DNA from: RUG12461 sp045657665
GTDB taxonomy: Bacteria > Bacillota > Clostridia > Lachnospirales > Lachnospiraceae
Assembly (NCBI GenBank): GCA_045657665.1
Contig: JAZOTN010000004.1
Coordinates: 62,001-126,000 of the forward strand
Direction: 5' to 3'
DNA length: 64,000 nucleotides
Of the stretch, positions 24,627-34,374 are shown one piece after another. The notes beneath the pieces were generated by a model. The model made no database searches. It saw only the letters and a list, made by a program, of their open reading frames with translations, and was not told where the DNA came from. The translations under genes and the position numbers were made by a program. Position 1 is the stretch's first letter. Every line of letters starts with the position of its first letter.

Positions 24627-27600
24627 GAGCTTTTACGGAGCCTGCAGAGGAACTGCAGGCAGTTGAAGAACTGAAAAAGCGCCTGAAACGGGGAACAGGG
24701 TTTTATAAACTCTCCGGATGCATCGATGCAGACAAGGCGCACCTCATACGATCAATCGGCGGCGAAGAGAAAAGCCGGCTGGTTGTGACACATCATGAGA
24801 TCCGCGCGAGAGAACTTTCGCAGGATCTTTTCTTTTTCGATCCCGCTGCCATGTTTTATCCGGCGAAGGATGTTCTTTTTTTTCAGGCGGATCTTCACGG
24901 AAACGAGCTGACCCGTCAGCGCATTTCCGTTCTGAAATCTCTCTCGGAGAAAAAATCAGGGACCATCGTCACGACGTTTGACGCGCTGATGAATGAGGCG
25001 GCGGATCCGACAGGCTTTCAAAAATCGGTGGTAAGGATCCGTCCCGGCGACTCCCTTGATCTTACGGAAATGACGAAAACCCTTGTTTCTCTCGGCTATG
25101 AACGGGATTTCGAAGCGAATGTCCCGGGACTCTTTGCCGTACGGGGCGGGATACTCGACGTTTTCCCGCTTTCAGAAGACGAACCGTTCCGGATCGAGCT
25201 TTGGGGAGATGAGGTGGATTCCGTCCGTCTTTTTGACGCGGAAAGCCAGAGATCCCTTGAGAACCTTGAGGAAGCGGTGATATATCCCGCGACCGAAGAT
25301 TTTAAAGGGAAAGATGAGACGAACTTCCTGTCCTGGTTTCTGCCGGAGGAAACAGTCGTCTTTTTGGATGAACCGGCGCGGTGTCTTGAGAGCGGAAAGC
25401 TTACGGAAACCGAGTTTACGACCAGCATGGAGAGGCGCCTTTCGCTCGGGGAGATCAGGGCGGAGGAGATCCCTTCGTTCTTTTCCTGCGACAAGGTCCT
25501 CGGCGGTCTCATGTGTTTTCCGGGCGTCCTTCTGTCGGCGCTTGATACCTCGCTCCGGGATTTTGAGACAAAGGAAAAATACGAGATAGAGTCCCGCAGC
25601 GTCAATCCCTATAACAACAGCTTTGAGCTTCTGCTGAAGGATCTTAAGGTTTATAAGAAAAGCGGTTACCGCGTCATCCTGATGTCCGGCAGCAGGACGA
25701 GGGCGCAGCATCTTTCGGACGACCTCCGGGATGAGGAGCTGAACGCCTTTTATACGGAGGACATGGATCATACCGTAAAACCCGGCGAGATCCTTGTCAC
25801 CTGCGGCAGGATCCGCTCCGGCTTTGAATATCCGATGATCAAGTTTGTGGTGATCACGGAGAGCGATATCTTCGGAGCGGAAAAAAAGAAGAAAAAAAAG
25901 AAGCGGAAGTTCCAGGAGGGCGAGAAGATCGGTTCGCTCTCATCCCTTGCCATCGGCGATTATGTCGTGCATGAAAACCACGGGCTCGGCATCTATCGCG
26001 GCATTGAGAAGGTGGAATCCCAGGGGAAGACCCGTGACTATATCAAGATCGAATATGCGGGCGGAGGTGCGCTCTACATTTTGGCGACTCAGCTCGATGT
26101 GATCCAGAAATATGCCGGAAAAGGCCAGGGCAACGTCAAGCTGAACAAACTCGGCGGAACGGAGTGGGCAAAGACCAGAAGCCGCGTGAAGGGCGCAGTA
26201 AAGGAGATTGCGCACGATCTGGTGCAGCTCTATGCGGCAAGAGCGAATGAGGACGGCTACGTGTACGGACCGGATACGGTCTGGCAGAAGGAGTTTGAGG
26301 AGCTTTTCCCCTTTGAGGAGACCGAGGATCAGGAAAGCGCGATTGAAGCGACCAAGCAGGACATGGAGAGCAGGAAGATCATGGACCGCCTGATCTGCGG
26401 AGATGTGGGCTACGGAAAGACCGAGGTCGCGATCCGCGCGGCGTTTAAGGCAGCGCTGGAGGGAAAACAGGTCGCATACCTCGTCCCGACGACGATTCTC
26501 GCGCAGCAGCACTATAATACCTTCACCCAGCGTATGAAGGACTTTCCGGTCCGGGTGGATCTTCTCTGCCGTTTCCGGAGCTCCGCGGAACAAAAAAAGA
26601 CCGTGGCGGATCTTAAAAAGGGGCAGGTGGACATCGTCATCGGAACCCATCGGCTTCTTTCTTCGGATGTGTCGTTTAAGGACCTGGGGCTCCTCATCAT
26701 CGACGAGGAACAGCGCTTTGGCGTGACTCATAAGGAAAAGATCAAGAAGCTCCGGAAAAATGTGGACGTTCTGACCCTGACCGCGACACCGATCCCAAGG
26801 ACGCTTCATATGAGTCTGATCGGGATCCGGGATATGTCGCTGCTTTCCGATCCGCCGCTTGACCGTGTGCCGATCCAGACCTATGTAATGGAATACAGCG
26901 AGGAAATGGTGCGGGAAGCGATCGAGAGAGAGCTCCAGAGGAATGGCCAGGTTTACTATGTATTCAACCGTGTGAACCGGATCGCGGATATGGAGAGCCG
27001 CGTTGCAAAGCTCTGCCCGGATGCTGTGGTTGCCTATGCCCATGGACAGATGAGGGAAAGGGAGCTCGAGGATATCATGTACCGGTTCATCAACCGTGAG
27101 ATCGACGTACTGGTATCCACCACGATCATCGAAACGGGCCTTGATATCGGGAACGTGAACACGATCATCATCCACGACGCCGACAACATGGGACTTGCGC
27201 AGCTTTATCAGCTCAGGGGGCGTGTCGGAAGGTCAAACCGCACGGCGTACGCGTTCTTTATGTACCGAAGGGATAAGCTCCTCCGGGAGGTGGCGGAAAA
27301 GCGCCTAACCGCGATCCGCGAATTTACGGACCTCGGGAGCGGACTTAAGATCGCGATGCGGGATCTTGAGATCAGGGGCGCAGGGAACCTTCTTGGCGCC
27401 GAACAGAGCGGCCATATGGAGGCGGTCGGCTACGACCTTTACTGCAAGCTTCTTTCCGAAGCGGTCCGGGAGGAAAAGGGGATCGAGGAGAAACGTCCCT
27501 TTGATACCACGATCGACATCCCGACAAATGCCTTTATCTCGAACGATTATATCGGGAGCGAGAACCAGAAGATGGATCTCTATAAACGGATCGCGGGGAT

Positions 27601-27973
27601 TGAAACCGAAGAGGAAGCGGAGGAGATGACGGATGAGCTCATCGACCGCTTCGGAGAGCCGCCGGAGAGCGCCGTCAACCTGATCCGGATCGCGCGTCTC
27701 CGCGTTCTGGCGCATGAAGTGTACCTTACGGAGGTATCCGCAAAGGAAAAGGCGATCACGTTCCGGTTTTATGAGCGCGCAAAGATCGATCCGGTGAAGA
27801 TCCCGGAGTTCTTATCAAGGTACGGCGGGAATCTTCAGTTCCGTGCAGGCCCCGATGCGCCGCAGCTCCTCTATGAGGAGCGGAACAGCCGGGGAAAGGT
27901 GAATGATCCCCTTGCTTTTTGTGAAGATTTTTTGAAGGAAATGCGCGAAAGCTTGCTAGAAAAGGAAAATTAG
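24623..27973 (+). CDS. mfd: Mfd, transcription-repair coupling factor
   Basis: An 1116-residue translocase that removes stalled RNA polymerase and recruits UvrA. Order of domains: UvrB-like part (about 1-380), a Lys-rich linker (KKKKKKRK near 420), the RNA-polymerase-binding domain with LAIGDYVVHENHGLGIYRG (about 440-510), then the RecG-like motor with ICGDVGYGKTEVA, IIDEEQRFGV, LTATPIPRTLH and QLRGRVGRS, and the C-terminal TRCF domain. The ATG overlaps pth as ATGA. Confidence 0.96.
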   Translation: MRAFTEPAEELQAVEELKKRLKRGTGFYKLSGCIDADKAHLIRSIGGEEKSRLVVTHHEIRARELSQDLFFFDPAAMFYPAKDVLFFQADLHGNELTRQRISVLKSLSEKKSGTIVTTFDALMNEAADPTGFQKSVVRIRPGDSLDLTEMTKTLVSLGYERDFEANVPGLFAVRGGILDVFPLSEDEPFRIELWGDEVDSVRLFDAESQRSLENLEEAVIYPATEDFKGKDETNFLSWFLPEETVVFLDEPARCLESGKLTETEFTTSMERRLSLGEIRAEEIPSFFSCDKVLGGLMCFPGVLLSALDTSLRDFETKEKYEIESRSVNPYNNSFELLLKDLKVYKKSGYRVILMSGSRTRAQHLSDDLRDEELNAFYTEDMDHTVKPGEILVTCGRIRSGFEYPMIKFVVITESDIFGAEKKKKKKKRKFQEGEKIGSLSSLAIGDYVVHENHGLGIYRGIEKVESQGKTRDYIKIEYAGGGALYILATQLDVIQKYAGKGQGNVKLNKLGGTEWAKTRSRVKGAVKEIAHDLVQLYAARANEDGYVYGPDTVWQKEFEELFPFEETEDQESAIEATKQDMESRKIMDRLICGDVGYGKTEVAIRAAFKAALEGKQVAYLVPTTILAQQHYNTFTQRMKDFPVRVDLLCRFRSSAEQKKTVADLKKGQVDIVIGTHRLLSSDVSFKDLGLLIIDEEQRFGVTHKEKIKKLRKNVDVLTLTATPIPRTLHMSLIGIRDMSLLSDPPLDRVPIQTYVMEYSEEMVREAIERELQRNGQVYYVFNRVNRIADMESRVAKLCPDAVVAYAHGQMRERELEDIMYRFINREIDVLVSTTIIETGLDIGNVNTIIIHDADNMGLAQLYQLRGRVGRSNRTAYAFFMYRRDKLLREVAEKRLTAIREFTDLGSGLKIAMRDLEIRGAGNLLGAEQSGHMEAVGYDLYCKLLSEAVREEKGIEEKRPFDTTIDIPTNAFISNDYIGSENQKMDLYKRIAGIETEEEAEEMTDELIDRFGEPPESAVNLIRIARLRVLAHEVYLTEVSAKEKAITFRFYERAKIDPVKIPEFLSRYGGNLQFRAGPDAPQLLYEERNSRGKVNDPLAFCEDFLKEMRESLLEKEN

Positions 27974-27981
27974 ATTATAAT
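27953..27981 (+). promoter_or_regulatory. Promoter of the PrsA-like/M23 operon
   Basis: TTGCTA (27953-27958) and TATAAT (27976-27981) with a 17-base spacer, overlapping the end of mfd. Confidence 0.6.
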
Positions 27982-28061
27982 AGCATCTGTTTGACATAGA
28001 AGAACAATCAATCCGGTTGATCCGGATCACCATATCGCAGAGACGACGGAGGATTTCATCG

Positions 28062-28907
28062 ATGAAGGCAAAGAAAACGATCAGCCTGCTTCTTGCGGCA
28101 GCAGTATCCGCAATGGCCATTGCGGGATGCGGGAGCGTAAACCCGACGGAGACTGTGGCAACCGTGAACGGGAGAGCGATCGAAGCAGGACTTGTGAATT
28201 TTGTGGCACAGAACACCGCAGCATCTTATGACACCTACATGGCATCCTATTACGGAGCGGATATGTGGGATCAGGAGATGGGAAGCACAGAGGGCGAGAC
28301 GCTCGCCGATGAAGTGCGGAAAGAAGCTGTGGAAGAAGTGGAGTTCCAGTACCTTCTCGAAGAGCATATGGGCGACTATGGCGTGACGATCACGGATGAG
28401 GATATGCAGAAAGTGGACAGCGCCGTTGCTGAGTTCCTTTCGGAGAACACGGAGAAAGCCCTGAAGATCATGGGCGCGTCGGAAAAGTACGTCAGGGAAA
28501 TGCTTCGCCTGCAGCTCCTTGAACAGAAAATGCAGGATGCGATCTATGCTACGGCGGATACAAACGTGACCGATGAAGAGGTTGAGCAGCGGAACGCGGA
28601 GCTTGCGGAAGAGGCAAAGGCAAATGCTTCCGAAGAGAGCGGAGAGGAAGAAACGGAAAGCGAAGTACCGACGGTGACCAAAGAGGACATCATTTCTGAG
28701 CGCCAGGCGGATCTTTATAATGAGATCACGCAGGGGTATCGTGATTCCGCGGACTTTGTGATCAATGAGGGCGTACTGAAAAAGATCAGCTTCAAGAACT
28801 TCCTGAATATTGTAAGTGATGACGAGCCGGAGGCGACGGAATCCGTTGCGGAGACAGAGGTGTCTGCTGCGGAAACGGAAAGCACCGGGACTGAATCGGT
28901 GAATTAA
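28062..28907 (+). CDS. PrsA/SurA-type lipoprotein without a PPIase domain
   Basis: A 281-residue lipoprotein. The signal peptide ends AMAIAGC. The mature part begins with the SurA_N-like strand ETVATVNGRAIEAGLVNF, followed by a helical region. The C-terminal 70 residues are very acidic and Ser/Thr-rich (EESGEEETES and SVAETEVSAAETE). No parvulin domain is seen, so this may be a foldase relative acting as a holdase on secreted proteins. GGAGG lies nine bases before the ATG at 28062; the frame open to 28017 has no such site. The M23 peptidase gene follows after ten bases. Confidence 0.7.
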   Translation: MKAKKTISLLLAAAVSAMAIAGCGSVNPTETVATVNGRAIEAGLVNFVAQNTAASYDTYMASYYGADMWDQEMGSTEGETLADEVRKEAVEEVEFQYLLEEHMGDYGVTITDEDMQKVDSAVAEFLSENTEKALKIMGASEKYVREMLRLQLLEQKMQDAIYATADTNVTDEEVEQRNAELAEEAKANASEESGEEETESEVPTVTKEDIISERQADLYNEITQGYRDSADFVINEGVLKKISFKNFLNIVSDDEPEATESVAETEVSAAETESTGTESVN

Positions 28908-28917
28908 AGAGTACTTT

Positions 28918-30552
28918 ATGAGTAGAATCAGCAAAAAGACTGCCCTTTCGGCAGTCTTTCTCGTATTATTAACCGTCCTTCTTTTTTTGGGGGCGGAGAT
29001 GCAGCACCATTCCCTCGGACAGGGTTACTGTGTGTATACGGTCTCCGGCCATGAGATCGGCGCTGCGGCGGAGCCTTTTGATCTTGAAAAGGAGGTATTA
29101 TCCGCGAGAGCTCAGGTTATGAGGGAACATCCGGGAGAATATCTGCTTTTTACTGCGGAAACCGAGGTTTCCGAAGGAAAGGAAGCCTTTCGTGAGCTTG
29201 ATACGGCATCCGGTCTCAGGGAGAAGCTGCTTGATGTCATGCGTTCTCTTGCAGACGGATCGGACGAGGCGTGCTTTACGGTCCGGACCGGCGAGTTCAG
29301 TGCATCCTTCCGTACCAGGGAAGAGGCGGAGGAATTCCTTCAGAGGTCAAAAGCATCTCTTGATCCGGACACTCTTTTTGTTCCCGTATTTGAAGACTGC
29401 GGCAGCCATGAATCCGGTATGGCGGAGGCCGCGCTGGTAAAGAAGGATTCGCTTTCCGAAGAAAAGGAAGAAACGGTACCGGAAGAAGCGGAAGAAACGA
29501 AAAAGACCCTCTCTTCCGGCCGTTCCGGAGTGATCCCCGTTTTCCTGAACCCGGCAGAGAGGCCGGACACCGCGGACTATGTGGCGTCCGGTGTTTCGGA
29601 AGCGTTCTTTGAGTCGTTTTCAGAGATCTTATCGGATCCGTCGGCAGAACGTTATGAGACGGGGCTCGTTGATATGTCGTACCTTTCGCCGGTGTATGTG
29701 TATGTTTCCTACGCAGACGATGGAGAGATCGATGAGATCGACTCCGCCGTGACCGAGGCGACGAAGGAGGAAGAGAAAAACAAGATCTACACGGTAAAAA
29801 GCGGTGACACGCTTTCCCAGATCGCGGAGAGCTACGGGCTTTCCCTTGAAAAGCTTCTTAAGATCAACGCGTTTTCAGGCGCGAATGAGATGATCCATAT
29901 CGATCAGGAACTGATCGTCGCGGTGCCGGAGCCGGAACTGAAGATCCGGACCGTGGAGGGAGTGATCCTGGAAGAGGATTATATGGCGAATCCCGTCTAT
30001 ATCCCGAACAACGACTGGTACACGACCGAAGAAAAGATCATCTCCGAAGGAAAGATCGGACACCGCGAGGTCAATGCATTTCTGATCTATGAGAACGGCA
30101 CGGAGCAGGAGCGCATCAACGTCCATACGAAGGTTCTGAAAGAGTCCGTTCCGACAGAGATCGAGAGGGGAACCATCGTTCCGCCGACGTATATCAAGCC
30201 GATCTCGGGAGGGCGCTTTACCTCGGGCTTCGGACGCCGCTGGGGCAGAATGCATAAGGGCGTCGACTGGGCATGTCCCACGGGAACGATCGTGTTTGCG
30301 TCCAGTGACGGCGTGGTGGAATACGCGGGATGGGGCAACGGATACGGAAATACGATCCTGATCGCCCATCCGGACGGAAGGAAGACGAGAGTCGGGCATC
30401 TTTCCAAGATCCTTGTTTCGGACGGCCAGCCGGTGAAACAGGGGCAGACCATCGGTCTTTCCGGAAGCACCGGCCGCAGCACCGGCCCGCACGTGCACTT
30501 TGAGATTTATATCAACGGTGCCCAGGTGAATCCGCTGGATTACATCTCGTAA
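28918..30552 (+). CDS. Secreted M23 metallopeptidase with LysM and G5 domains
   Basis: A 544-residue cell-wall hydrolase. The N-terminus has one membrane segment or uncleaved signal (about 8-26). A long poorly conserved region precedes a LysM domain (IYTVKSGDTLSQIAESYGLS, about 293-336), a G5 domain (about 345-420), and the peptidase domain with GGRFTSGFGRRWGRMHKGVDWA and the closing HVHFEI. The zinc ligands His and Asp (HKGVD) and His (HVH) are present. It likely cleaves peptide cross-links in peptidoglycan outside the membrane. It probably shares a message with the PrsA-like gene. No strong Shine-Dalgarno sequence precedes the ATG. Confidence 0.88.
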   Translation: MSRISKKTALSAVFLVLLTVLLFLGAEMQHHSLGQGYCVYTVSGHEIGAAAEPFDLEKEVLSARAQVMREHPGEYLLFTAETEVSEGKEAFRELDTASGLREKLLDVMRSLADGSDEACFTVRTGEFSASFRTREEAEEFLQRSKASLDPDTLFVPVFEDCGSHESGMAEAALVKKDSLSEEKEETVPEEAEETKKTLSSGRSGVIPVFLNPAERPDTADYVASGVSEAFFESFSEILSDPSAERYETGLVDMSYLSPVYVYVSYADDGEIDEIDSAVTEATKEEEKNKIYTVKSGDTLSQIAESYGLSLEKLLKINAFSGANEMIHIDQELIVAVPEPELKIRTVEGVILEEDYMANPVYIPNNDWYTTEEKIISEGKIGHREVNAFLIYENGTEQERINVHTKVLKESVPTEIERGTIVPPTYIKPISGGRFTSGFGRRWGRMHKGVDWACPTGTIVFASSDGVVEYAGWGNGYGNTILIAHPDGRKTRVGHLSKILVSDGQPVKQGQTIGLSGSTGRSTGPHVHFEIYINGAQVNPLDYIS

Positions 30553-30585
30553 GGGGCGGAAAGCTTGCCGGAAATTCATTTCTGG

Positions 30586-30614
30586 TTGTATTTTTGACTA
30601 TATACTGATATAAT
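30586..30614 (+). promoter_or_regulatory. Promoter of murA
   Basis: TTGTAT (30586-30591) and TATAAT (30609-30614) with a 17-base spacer. Confidence 0.6.
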
Positions 30615-30637
30615 GAGTTGTTGTGGAGACGAGACAA

Positions 30638-31930
30638 ATGGAACAATACGTAATAAAGGGCGGGATTCCGCTGAGCGGCGAGGTCGAGATCGGCGGCGCA
30701 AAGAATGCGGCGCTTGCCATCCTCGCAGCTGCGACGATGGCGGACAGCCCTGTTTTAGTTGAGAATATACCGGATGTACGCGATATCAACGTGCTTCTGG
30801 AAGCGATCAGAGGGATCGGAGCAGGCGTTGAGCGGCTGGATCCCCATACAGTACGGCTTTCCGGTGCATCCATTACCGACTGCCGTGTGGATTACGAATA
30901 TATCAAAAAGATCCGGGCTTCCTACTATCTGCTCGGAGCGCTTCTTGGAAAGTATAAACAGGCGGAGGTGGCACTGCCCGGAGGCTGTGCGATCGGAAGC
31001 CGGCCGATCGACCTTCATATCAAGGGTTTCCGTGCGCTCGGCGCGGATGTGGTGATCGAGCACGGTATCGTGAAGGCATCGGCGAAGCGCCTTACCGGAA
31101 CGCACATCTATCTGGACAAGGTTTCGGTCGGTGCGACCATCAATATCATGATGGCAGCAGTTCTTGCTTCGGGCAAGACGATCATCGAAAATGCCGCGAA
31201 AGAGCCTCATGTCGTTGATGTGGCCAACTTCCTCGGCAGTATGGGCGCGAATATCCGCGGTGCCGGAACCGATGTGATCCGTATCGTCGGTGTGGAAAAG
31301 CTCCACGGATCCGAATATGCCGTGATCCCGGACCAGATCGAAGCAGGAACGTTTCTCTTTGCCGCCGCGGCGACCGGCGGGGATATCACAGTCCGGAACG
31401 TGATCCCGAAGCACCTGGAGTCCACCAATGCAAAGCTCCATGATGTCGGATGCACGATCCATGAATACGATGACGCGGTGCGCGTTTCCATGAAGGGACA
31501 GCTCCGTCATACACAGATCACGACGCTTCCCTATCCGGGATTTCCCACGGATATGCAGCCGCAGATGACGGTACTGCTCGGGATGGCGGATGGTACGAGT
31601 ACCGTTACGGAGAGCATTTTTGAGAACCGTTTCAAATATGTGGATGAACTCACCCGCATGGGGGCGGATATCAAGGTCGAATCCAACATCGCCATTATCA
31701 GCGGTGTGAGCCGCTACACCGGAGCGGTCGTGAATGCGCCGGATCTTCGCGCGGGCGCTGCGCTTGTGATCGCGGGTCTGGCCGCGGACGGGATTACCGT
31801 GGTGGATGATATTCACTACATTGAGCGCGGGTATGAGACGTTTGAGAAGAAACTCAGGATACTGGGTGCGCAGATTGAAAGGACGACATCTGAGAAAGAG
31901 ATTCAGAAGTTCCGTCTGAAGGTATCATAG
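30638..31930 (+). CDS. murA: MurA, UDP-N-acetylglucosamine 1-carboxyvinyltransferase
   Basis: A 430-residue enzyme transferring enolpyruvate to UDP-GlcNAc, the first committed step of peptidoglycan synthesis and target of fosfomycin. Lys22-Asn23 in GGAKNAAL and the fosfomycin-reactive Cys117 in PGGCAIGSRPIDLH are present, as is FPTDMQPQ. A GTG at 30623 is in frame, but the GGAG just before 30638 favours the ATG there. It is transcribed alone from its own promoter. Confidence 0.95.
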   Translation: MEQYVIKGGIPLSGEVEIGGAKNAALAILAAATMADSPVLVENIPDVRDINVLLEAIRGIGAGVERLDPHTVRLSGASITDCRVDYEYIKKIRASYYLLGALLGKYKQAEVALPGGCAIGSRPIDLHIKGFRALGADVVIEHGIVKASAKRLTGTHIYLDKVSVGATINIMMAAVLASGKTIIENAAKEPHVVDVANFLGSMGANIRGAGTDVIRIVGVEKLHGSEYAVIPDQIEAGTFLFAAAATGGDITVRNVIPKHLESTNAKLHDVGCTIHEYDDAVRVSMKGQLRHTQITTLPYPGFPTDMQPQMTVLLGMADGTSTVTESIFENRFKYVDELTRMGADIKVESNIAIISGVSRYTGAVVNAPDLRAGAALVIAGLAADGITVVDDIHYIERGYETFEKKLRILGAQIERTTSEKEIQKFRLKVS

Positions 31931-31960
31931 GGCAACGTCTTTCATTTTCATATACTCAAA

Positions 31961-32018
31961 AAACGGGGGAAGCATTTTCGTGGTTATGCTGATGCATACG
32001 GAAATGCTTCCCCTGTTT
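31961..32018. terminator. Two-way terminator between murA and the HD-GYP gene
   Basis: Seventeen-base arms (AAACGGGGGAAGCATTT and its complement with one G-T wobble) with A- and T-runs on either side, between convergent genes. Confidence 0.92.
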
Positions 32019-32039
32019 TTTATACGATGTTAGTATGTT

Positions 32040-33326
32040 CTATATAAGAGCCTTTATAAACAGGTCGCTTCTCGAAAGATCGATGCAGCTCCCGTCGTTG
32101 AGCTGAACAACCGGTTTGCTGAGCTTGCGGTCATTAAGCAGTACGATGTTCGCGCTGGCTCCGTTGGAGAGCAGGACGCGGTTGTTCTGATAGGTTTTCG
32201 CGATCTGTTTTAAGAACGTAAGCAGATATTCCGTCTTGTAGACACCGAGCCCGGCTTTCTCAAACTCCGCGATGCACTGGAACGGAGAGAGCGGTGCGCG
32301 GTAGGAGCGCTTTGCGGTCATGGCCTCATAGACATCCGCCAGCGCGATGATGAACGAGAAATCCTCGATCTCATCCTCCACAAGCCCGAGCGGATAACCG
32401 TTGCCGTCGCTTCTCTCATGGTGCTGAAGAGCCGCCTTCTTGATCCGGTTATCGATCTTCTGCTTTTTTAATATATTGTAGCCATATTGCGGATGATTCC
32501 GGACAAGCTGGAATTCTTCATCCGTCAGCTTTTCTTTCTTGGTCAGGACATCCTCCGGTACCTTCAGCTTTCCGATGTCATGAAAGATCCCGGCGAGCGT
32601 CACAATATCGACTTCTTCCTTGGGAAGCTTCACCCAGACAGCGATCTGTCTCGCGATCAGCGCAACGTTCAGAGAATGCGCGTAGATCTGGTCATCGTTC
32701 TGGCGCATGTTGTGAAGCATGTCAAAAAGCTGGATCGAAGTCGGACAAAGCTTATAGAGATTTTTAGTACTGACGAGCGCATCCTCGGTACGGATCGGCG
32801 CATCCTCGTGTGCGATCTTCGGGAAAGTCGAGGTCATCTCGGCAAGGACCAGCGCAAACTGCATCTCAAAATTCTGGAAAGAGGAAGACTGCGTGACCTG
32901 GCGGGAATAATTCGTCTGGGTCGGCGCCACGATCTTGTCCGTCATTTTGATCGTTTTTGTCTCGTGGGAGATGACGGTGTTCTTGAAAACGGCCTCTTCC
33001 GGCATGGGTGCGACCGTAAGGTGCGTCTTGTTATCCTCTTCCTCCGGCTCGGGTTCCGGTTTTGGGGGCTCCGGTTCTGCTTCCGGTTCCGGTTCGGCTT
33101 CAACAGCCACATAATCAGGGCGTTTTACCTTTTCTTCTTCTTCCGGAGGGATACAGACGGCAGCAGATTCTACCTTATAATAGACAAGCCTTGAGATCAG
33201 AAATTTGGAGATACGGGTCCCGGACATCAGGATCTCCTGCCCGGAGGGTGATCTGACAATATCGGTCGTGACCATTCCCGGCTGCAGATCTTCGGTTTTG
33301 CAGATGAAAGGCTGGTTGTCCGCCAT
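32040..33326 (-). CDS. HD-GYP domain protein, putative c-di-GMP phosphodiesterase
   Basis: A 428-residue cytosolic protein. The N-terminal 60 residues form a small domain (MVTTDIVRSPSGQEILMSG). A Pro-Glu repeat linker follows (about 75-100, EPEPEAEPEPPKPEPEPEEE in the middle). The C-terminal half is an HD-GYP domain: HSLNVALIARQIA, FHDIGKLKVPEDVL, HHERSDGNGYPLG. The GYP signature is GNGYP preceded by HHE, as in active enzymes. With the EAL protein at 2137 this makes two c-di-GMP-degrading candidates in the window and no GGDEF synthase. Confidence 0.87.
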   Translation of the reverse strand: MADNQPFICKTEDLQPGMVTTDIVRSPSGQEILMSGTRISKFLISRLVYYKVESAAVCIPPEEEEKVKRPDYVAVEAEPEPEAEPEPPKPEPEPEEEDNKTHLTVAPMPEEAVFKNTVISHETKTIKMTDKIVAPTQTNYSRQVTQSSSFQNFEMQFALVLAEMTSTFPKIAHEDAPIRTEDALVSTKNLYKLCPTSIQLFDMLHNMRQNDDQIYAHSLNVALIARQIAVWVKLPKEEVDIVTLAGIFHDIGKLKVPEDVLTKKEKLTDEEFQLVRNHPQYGYNILKKQKIDNRIKKAALQHHERSDGNGYPLGLVEDEIEDFSFIIALADVYEAMTAKRSYRAPLSPFQCIAEFEKAGLGVYKTEYLLTFLKQIAKTYQNNRVLLSNGASANIVLLNDRKLSKPVVQLNDGSCIDLSRSDLFIKALI

Positions 33327-33430
33327 TGCCCGTCGCTCCTTTGGGGTTAGATATCATAGTACATCAACATCAAAATTATATGAAAATGGTTGAAAAAAGT
33401 CAATCGGAGAGGAAGAGGTAACTTCGCTAG

Positions 33431-33550
33431 ATCAACAGATACTTCAAAAGGGATTCTCATTTCATTACCAAGTTTTACAAGATAAAGATTTATAGCCGTT
33501 GACATGGTCATTCCAAGAGCATTACATGCGATTTCAGCTCTTTTTTTAAC
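33431..33550 (-). pseudogene. RelB/DinJ-type antitoxin fragment
   Basis: About 40 codons on the minus strand read VKKRAEIACNALGMTMSTAI and then NLYLVKLGNEMRIPFEVSVD. This is the central part of a RelB/DinJ ribbon-helix-helix antitoxin (compare the family pattern ALGMTMSTAIN...IPFEV). The N-terminal strand is gone, replaced by unrelated sequence containing the hairpin repeat at 33624, and no toxin gene is next to it. A dead remnant. Confidence 0.6.
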
Positions 33551-33623
33551 GGGAAGAACTCCATAAAAACACTGGATTTTTTTGAAGAAAGAAATTATAC
33601 TGGTTATTGGCAGAAAAAAAGTA

Positions 33624-33652
33624 CTGCAAAAGACAGGTATTTGCAGTACTTT
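33624..33652. repeat. Inverted hairpin repeat, left copy
   Basis: A 29-base sequence starting CTGCAAAAGACAGGTATTTG, identical in inverted orientation to 34346-34374. Here the wider sequence forms a 15-base stem (AAAAAGTACTGCAAA) around a nine-base loop with a T-rich tail, so it could also end transcription on the plus strand. Confidence 0.85.
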
Positions 33653-33691
33653 TTGTTTTTTAGGACACAAAGAAACAGGGACAGACTTTCC

Positions 33692-33830
33692 CTACATTTT
33701 CCAAATATATCTCTTATCCGTCAAAAAGTCAATAAAGAAATCCTGACTCTTTTCCCGAAAACACTCCATAATACTGTATTCACAGTGGGTTACAAAAATT
33801 TCGGGGTCTTCTGAAAAGTCAGGATTCTTT
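33692..33830 (-). other. Uncharacterised stretch with a short frame, likely element debris
   Basis: A minus-strand frame ending ...FIDFLTDKRYIWKM runs through here and overlaps the end of the transposase-like remnant in another frame. No start signal or family is recognisable. I read it as decayed sequence between the hairpin repeat and the remnant. Confidence 0.3.
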
Positions 33831-34283
33831 TTATGCCGGATTTTCCATGGAGAGCACGGCATCCAATATCGCATCCGGAGAAAGATTTGTCGCGCGGAGT
33901 GAATGAATCAGCCGGTAGATCTGCTCCGCCTCCACCGCTCCGCGATTCACAACCGGATAAGTATCCAGAAGCGCATTCGATCTCTTTTCATTCTTCATGC
34001 GCTGCTCGGCGCCTTCATAAGGCATCAGATTATCAAGCAGCGTTAAGTCCCACTCGTCAGGAAAAACAAGGTGATTCCGCTCTTCTTCCGTTGCGTTGAG
34101 ATAGTTTTTGTTCGGATAAAACCGAAGATGATCATCCAGAGTCCCCCAATGAATGTGGAGACTCTTTTTTTGTCCGGTCTCCTTGTCCACGATGGTCGGC
34201 TGAGTCGAAGCATAACGATATTTGCCGCTCTTATGGATGGAAACCCGGTAATATTTCTTGTTTGCGGAATATCGGATCGCCAT
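33831..34283 (-). pseudogene. Possible transposase N-terminal remnant
   Basis: An open frame of 150 codons from an ATG at 34283 with AGAGGGTG before it. It begins MAIRYSANKKYYRVSIHKSG and includes HIHWGTLDDHLRFYPNKNYL followed by FPDEWDLT. I associate the WGTLD...F.P....L.A..EER..L.FP.EWDLS pattern with the N-terminal part of large DDE transposases in Clostridia, which are 400-600 residues long. No DDE catalytic part follows, so this is at most a truncated copy. It could instead be an intact small protein; the family assignment is from memory. Confidence 0.4.
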
Positions 34284-34345
34284 ATTCACACCCTCTTTCT
34301 GTTTTTACGATGTTGAGTCAACACAAATCAACATCCAATTTCGAG

Positions 34346-34374
34346 AAAGTACTGCAAATACCTGTCTTTTGCAG
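34346..34374. repeat. Inverted hairpin repeat, right copy
   Basis: Exact inverted match to 33624-33652; the two bracket a 751-base segment with the remnants. The 256 bases between 34290 and 34545 otherwise show no promoter I can defend. Confidence 0.85.

Noticed and set aside
25940..27175. A 411-codon minus-strand frame inside mfd
   Set aside because: Shadow of a clear mfd reading frame with all helicase motifs; no start signal.
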